A stretch of 9,468 nucleotides of DNA from Candidatus Neomicrothrix sp. UBA4742 (lineage in GTDB: Bacteria > Actinomycetota > Acidimicrobiia > Acidimicrobiales > Acidimicrobilacustridaceae), in assembly GCA_002403895.1 (NCBI GenBank), contig DHIQ01000233.1, positions 1 through 9,468 on the forward strand, written 5' to 3'. Positions 6,724 to 9,468 of this stretch are shown here, in pieces. Every line of letters begins with the position of its first letter. The first letter of the stretch is position 1. The translations under genes were made by a program, and so were the position numbers. A model generated the notes under the pieces. That model worked only from the letters and a program-made list of their open reading frames with translations, did no database searches and had not been told where the DNA came from.

Positions 6724-6817
6724 ACATCCCCACCTTCGCCCGAGAGCTCTGGCGGGATGGCACCTTGGGTGTCCGTCCCAGGTTGCCGGACCCGGTCACC
6801 CGGGCCACTCCTGATGT
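6724..6817 (-). ncRNA. SAM riboswitch aptamer (SAM-I clan, SAM-I/IV-like)
   Basis: Read on the minus strand, the region carries the conserved core of the SAM-I superfamily in the right order. P1 is ACATC at 6813-6817 paired with GATGT at 6724-6728. AGGAG follows, then a P2 stem (GGCCCGG / CCGGGTC), CGGCAACC at 6781-6788, a P3 stem (CCTGGG / CCCAAGG, one bulged A), and AAGGTGCC at 6759-6766. After that come ATCCCGCC and a small P4 (CGCC / GGCG) before P1 closes. CGGGTG near the P2 tip could pair with CCCG after GGTGCC, as in the family pseudoknot. P2 is short with no K-turn internal loop, which argues for a SAM-I/IV-type variant rather than classical SAM-I, while the P4-like arm argues against SAM-IV proper. 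It lies upstream of metX, the expected target. SAM binding would reduce expression (family knowledge); the mechanism here looks translational. Confidence 0.75.
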
Positions 6818-6826
6818 CGTGCTCAA

Positions 6827-6860
6827 GGAAAGTCTGCCTCACCCCCGCTCGTCAAGCGGG
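6827..6860 (-). promoter_or_regulatory. Possible promoter of the metX leader with inverted repeat over the -35
   Basis: On the minus strand TTGACG (6850-6855) is a good -35 match. A 16-18 base spacer leads to ACTTTC/CTTTCC, a poor -10. Transcription would begin near 6820, just before the first base of the aptamer's P1, which is why I list it. A perfect 6-bp inverted repeat, CCCGCT and AGCGGG around a 5-base centre (6844-6860), overlaps the -35 and could be an operator or a chance hairpin. Confidence 0.28.
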
Positions 6861-6933
6861 AACCCACCCCGGCCGCTGTTTCTCTCCCCCAATACCTTGC
6901 GGTGAGAGCGCGCGCCGTTAGGGGATTGAAGTT

Positions 6934-6996
6934 CCACCAGTCGTTGGGCCTGCCCGGAGATGATCCGGGTGTCTGTAGGTAACCAACGACCGGTGG
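6934..6996. other. Long inverted repeat enclosing a second hairpin; unexplained structured element
   Basis: CCACCAGTCGTTGG at 6934-6947 pairs with CCAACGACCGGTGG at 6983-6996, 13 of 14 positions. Within the 35-base interior a second perfect stem, CCCGGA/TCCGGG, closes a GATGA loop (6953-6969). The single mismatch is A/C on the plus RNA but a G-U wobble on the minus RNA. In contrast, the extra pairs at 6932/6998 and 6952/6970 are wobbles only on the plus RNA, so the strand is undecided. No T-run follows on either side, and no coding frame fits. It could be a small RNA, a bulky terminator for the 7087 gene, or a leftover end of a mobile element. No transposase or target duplication is visible. 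Confidence 0.5.
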
Positions 6997-7049
6997 AGGT
7001 CTCATGCTCGCGCTTGATCCTCGCCCTCAAACCAACCAAGCATCGCTGG

Positions 7050-7072
7050 CCGGTCGAACGAACCGAAACCGG
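7050..7072 (-). terminator. Hairpin after the ICL/PEPM-family gene
   Basis: Fifteen bases past the stop of the 7087 gene, the minus strand carries CCGG and CCGG as outer arms and TCG/CGA as inner arms, with a TT bulge and a 7-base loop. It is correctly placed for transcription termination but has no T-run, as is usual in high-GC actinomycetes. The assignment is tentative. Confidence 0.3.
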
Positions 7073-7086
7073 GAGCGGGGGTGGGC

Positions 7087-7947
7087 TCAGGTCGGGTAGC
7101 GGGTGTCGAGGTCTTGGGCTTGGGGGAGGCCGACCAGATCGGTGAAGGTGTCGAAGCTGACCAGCGAGTCGAGGTCATCACGCAGGGTGCCGGCCTCGAC
7201 CAGGCGGCCGTAAGCCTGACCGAGGGCCTGGACCGCGGCGAACAGGCCCGACAGGGGTGACACGATCAGGCGGAAGCCGAGGTCGGCCAACTCCGACGGC
7301 GTCAGCAACGGGGTCCGGCCGGTCTCCACCATGTTGGCCACCAGGGTCAGGCCGGGCAGTCCGGCGGCGATCCGTTCCAGTTCGGCCACCGACTCCGGTG
7401 CCTCAACGAAGACGGCGTCGACCCCCAGATCGGCGGCCATGCGCCCTCGCTCGATGGCCTCGTCGAGACCGAGCGGCGCCCGGGCATCGGTGCGGGCCGT
7501 CACGAACAGATGCGATCGATGGTCCCGGGCGGCGGCCAGCTTGGCCAGCCATTCCCCCCGCTCCACGACCTGCTTGCCCGCCATGTGTCCACAGCGCTTA
7601 GGCCACACCTGGTCCTCGAGGAACAACCCCGTCGCCCCGGCCGCCTCCCACAACTCGACCGTACGGACCACGTTCAGGGCGTTGCCGTAGCCCGTGTCCG
7701 CATCGACGACCACCATCGTGTCGGGCACGGCCGGGCAGACCCGGCCGGCCACTTCGGCCATCTCGGTCTGGGTCAGCGCCCCCACGTCCGGGCGACCGAG
7801 CAAGGTGCCCGACACCGCATACCCCGACAGGAAGACCACGTCGAAGCCGGCGCGGGCGGCGAGACGAGCCGACAAGGGGTCCCACACACCGGGCATCAAG
7901 ACCGGCTCGCCGGTGGCCAGTCGTGCTCGCAGATCGTCGCCGTTCAC
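7087..7947 (-). CDS. Isocitrate lyase/PEP mutase (ICL/PEPM) family enzyme, lyase type
   Basis: A 286-residue TIM-barrel enzyme of the family that cleaves or rearranges 2-hydroxy- or oxo-dicarboxylates using Mg. Landmarks: MPGVWDPLSARLA (18-30), FLSGYAVS (39-46), the metal-binding DADTGYGN (82-89), LEDQ (110-113), the KRCGHMAGK loop (117-125) with Cys119, ARTDA (151-155) and VEAPE (181-185). The KxCGH loop with Cys is typical of the carbon-carbon lyases (methylisocitrate lyase, dimethylmalate lyase, isocitrate lyase) rather than the phosphomutases. The exact substrate cannot be read from the sequence. There are no prpC/prpD or phosphonate genes in the window to guide the choice. The GTG at 7945-7947 starts the family-like NGDDLRARLATGEPV; a TTG 42 bases upstream is possible. 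No good ribosome binding site is seen. The gene ends 140 bases before the unexplained structured element's left neighbour region and is probably a separate unit from metX. Confidence 0.85.
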   Translation of the reverse strand: MNGDDLRARLATGEPVLMPGVWDPLSARLAARAGFDVVFLSGYAVSGTLLGRPDVGALTQTEMAEVAGRVCPAVPDTMVVVDADTGYGNALNVVRTVELWEAAGATGLFLEDQVWPKRCGHMAGKQVVERGEWLAKLAAARDHRSHLFVTARTDARAPLGLDEAIERGRMAADLGVDAVFVEAPESVAELERIAAGLPGLTLVANMVETGRTPLLTPSELADLGFRLIVSPLSGLFAAVQALGQAYGRLVEAGTLRDDLDSLVSFDTFTDLVGLPQAQDLDTRYPT

Positions 7948-8016
7948 AGCGGAACCGTACCGCTCAGGATGAGCTGGCGAGCCCGGCAAACATCGACAAC
8001 TCGCGGCTCACAGGGG

Positions 8017-9468
8017 TTAGCGCCACCCAGGCAGCCGCGACTCCCACCATGCCAACACGTCGTCGGATGCCCCGTAGGCATCGGTCATGGCGCGACCCAG
8101 CCGGCCGAGCGCGGCGCGCCAGCCAGTGGCATCGCCGGACAGGGCGGCGGCATGGGCCACCTCGGCCTCGAGCGCCCCGATGGCCCACTCCTCGGCGCCC
8201 TCCGGCAAGGGGATGGCCAGGATCTGTCGGGCGGAGAGCTTGATGGCGTCACCCGACAGGGCGGTTCCCCCGTAGTGACCGAGCGCCCAGGCGCTGACCG
8301 GCGGGGCCGAGAGCACGGCCGCCAGCGCCCACAGATCCGCTTGTTGGCCCGACAGGGGCGTCACCGCGATGGTCGGAACCGACGGCCACCAGGAGCCCTC
8401 GAGGTCCACCGCCGCCTCCACCACTCGGGTCTGGGTGGCCACCACCACTTTGGGCACCCGCCGCTCGCTGGCCCAGGCCGCCAGTCGGGGATCGGTGGCA
8501 CCCAGCCCGTCGAGGTCGACCGCCGGCGCCCGCCACCGACGACCGGCGAAGCGGGCATCGACCAGACCCCACCGGCACCGCAGGGGATCGATGAGCCCCG
8601 CGGTCACGAGCGGCGCCGTCAAGGTGGGAGTCCCTTCTGGTGGCGCCTCGCCCACGAACGGAGCGACGCCGTAGAACTGCTCGCGGAACCCGGCCGTGGC
8701 CGCGGCGATGGTGGCCAGCGCCGGGCCATCGCCCAGCATCACCTCCGGTGCCCCTCGCAGTCGGGCCAGCAGGGGACTCCACGAGCCGCCGTCATCCAAA
8801 CGGGCATGGTCGACCGCCACGGAGGTGACCGGGTCGAAGTGCCGGCCCCGCCACAGACGGCACTGGTCAGGCTGGGGTCCGCCGAGCTGAAGCACCGGCG
8901 CGCATACCTGCACCCCGGCGTCGAAGACGGCCTCCCCGGCCCACCACAGGCCCACGAGGGCGGCCTGGGCCAGGACGGCCCGCCGCACCGGTCCCGCGTC
9001 GCGGGCCGCCAGGATCGATTCAGGGAGGATCATGGCCACCCGACCCCCGGGCGCGGCCAGATGGCAGGCGGTGAGCAGGAACAGGGCGGCGGTGTCGGCG
9101 TAGGGGGCGACCGAGGTCCCAGCCAGCGCCTGGAGCCGGCAAGCGTGGTCGGCCGCCCGAGGGGTCTCCGCATCGAGCGGGCTCAGGAACGGCGGGTTGC
9201 CAACGACGACATCGAATCCCGCGGCCGGGGCATCCGGCCACGCCTCGACGCCGAGGGCCAAGGGGTCGGCCACCACCAGGTGGGGGGGATCGATAGCGGC
9301 ACCGTCCTCGGCGCCCCACGCCCGCAGCGCGGCCCGAGCCACGGCGACGGCGTCGGCATCGATGTCGGCTCCCCACAGGAGGTCCTGGAGGATCACTCGC
9401 CGGGAGTGGCCCGAGGCCGCCAGCCGGCGGGCAGCCGCGAGTAGGAAGGCCGCCCCACCGACGGCGGG
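8017..9468 (-). CDS. N6-adenine DNA methyltransferase-like protein (N-terminus cut by right edge)
   Basis: At least 483 residues are visible and the reading frame is open to the window edge. The first visible residues, PAVGGAAFLLA, are motif I, the SAM-binding P-loop equivalent, missing only the residues before Pro. GADID (about 33-37) supplies the motif II acid, VVADPL (about 65-70) motif III, and GNPPF (about 90-94) is the catalytic motif IV of adenine-N6 methyltransferases. The rest includes a typical late-sheet segment (GRVAMILPESIL, about 142-153). Near the end, LWALAAVLSAPPVSAW, then IKLSARQILAIPLP, resembles the target-recognition region of Eco57I/TaqI-type enzymes. It is therefore probably a DNA methylase of the combined M-S type. 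No restriction endonuclease gene is visible downstream; what lies upstream is outside the window. A GTG at 9394-9396 cannot be the true start because motif I precedes it. A gap of 69 bases separates its TAA stop from the next gene. Confidence 0.85.
   Translation of the reverse strand, partial: PAVGGAAFLLAAARRLAASGHSRRVILQDLLWGADIDADAVAVARAALRAWGAEDGAAIDPPHLVVADPLALGVEAWPDAPAAGFDVVVGNPPFLSPLDAETPRAADHACRLQALAGTSVAPYADTAALFLLTACHLAAPGGRVAMILPESILAARDAGPVRRAVLAQAALVGLWWAGEAVFDAGVQVCAPVLQLGGPQPDQCRLWRGRHFDPVTSVAVDHARLDDGGSWSPLLARLRGAPEVMLGDGPALATIAAATAGFREQFYGVAPFVGEAPPEGTPTLTAPLVTAGLIDPLRCRWGLVDARFAGRRWRAPAVDLDGLGATDPRLAAWASERRVPKVVVATQTRVVEAAVDLEGSWWPSVPTIAVTPLSGQQADLWALAAVLSAPPVSAWALGHYGGTALSGDAIKLSARQILAIPLPEGAEEWAIGALEAEVAHAAALSGDATGWRAALGRLGRAMTDAYGASDDVLAWWESRLPGWR

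Noticed and set aside
6934..6996. A CRISPR repeat unit
   Set aside because: Only one copy of the palindromic sequence exists in the window and there are no regularly spaced repeats or cas genes.
6579..7039. Several short minus-strand frames across the metX leader
   Set aside because: They cross the aptamer and paired structures, lack ribosome binding sites and have composition expected by chance; the RNA structure explains the region better.
6818..7086. A tRNA gene in the gap before metX
   Set aside because: No T-arm consensus, anticodon arm or acceptor pairing of tRNA spacing was found on either strand; the main stem is 14 positions long, unlike a tRNA acceptor.
7510..9444. A plus-strand open frame of about 640 codons
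   Set aside because: It is antisense to the methyltransferase and lyase genes, has Arg/Gly/His-rich low-complexity composition without any domain, and is explained by high GC suppressing stops.

Overview
The window is GC-rich bacterial DNA. Every convincing gene lies on the minus strand, so transcription runs from right to left. High GC, frequent GTG starts, many short gene overlaps, zinc-ribbon/DUF4328 and Thr-rich membrane proteins, and a SAM-type leader ahead of metX all suggest an actinomycete. Acidimicrobiia is my best guess, but that is inference from style; no taxonomic marker gene is present.

Layout in transcription order (right to left). (1) 9468-8017: an N6-adenine DNA methyltransferase-like protein cut by the right edge; motif I and NPPF are visible. 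(2) 7947-7087: a lyase-type enzyme of the isocitrate lyase/PEP mutase family. (3) 7086-6610: a 477-base non-coding stretch. It holds a terminator-like hairpin, a large unexplained inverted repeat (6934-6996), a small inverted repeat over a possible -35 box (6844-6860), a probable SAM riboswitch (6724-6817), and a hairpin that would hide the metX ribosome binding site (6616-6634). (4) 6609-4191: a two-gene methionine operon, metX followed with an 8-base overlap by a PLP-dependent homoserine-ester sulfhydrylase/cystathionine gamma-synthase-type enzyme. It ends at a stem-loop over the last stop codon. (5) 4054-2903: a membrane protein with two zinc ribbons and a DUF4328 domain. (6) 2844-2062: an Fpg/Nei DNA glycosylase with altered zinc-finger ligands. 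(7) 2024-283: three overlapping genes, namely a secreted-then-anchored Thr-rich single-pass protein, a 78-residue unknown protein and a DUF4202 protein. (8) 182-1: the start of a zinc-ribbon, polyproline, acidic protein cut by the left edge.

The best understood unit is the methionine operon. MetX activates homoserine by acylation, the PLP enzyme swaps the acyl group for a sulfur nucleophile, and the leader carries the conserved core of a SAM-sensing aptamer, so the end product SAM probably feeds back on expression. The methyltransferase two genes upstream consumes SAM, but it lies before the leader and nothing shows functional linkage. The clearest unexplained signal is the long paired structure at 6934-6996, which no gene here accounts for.
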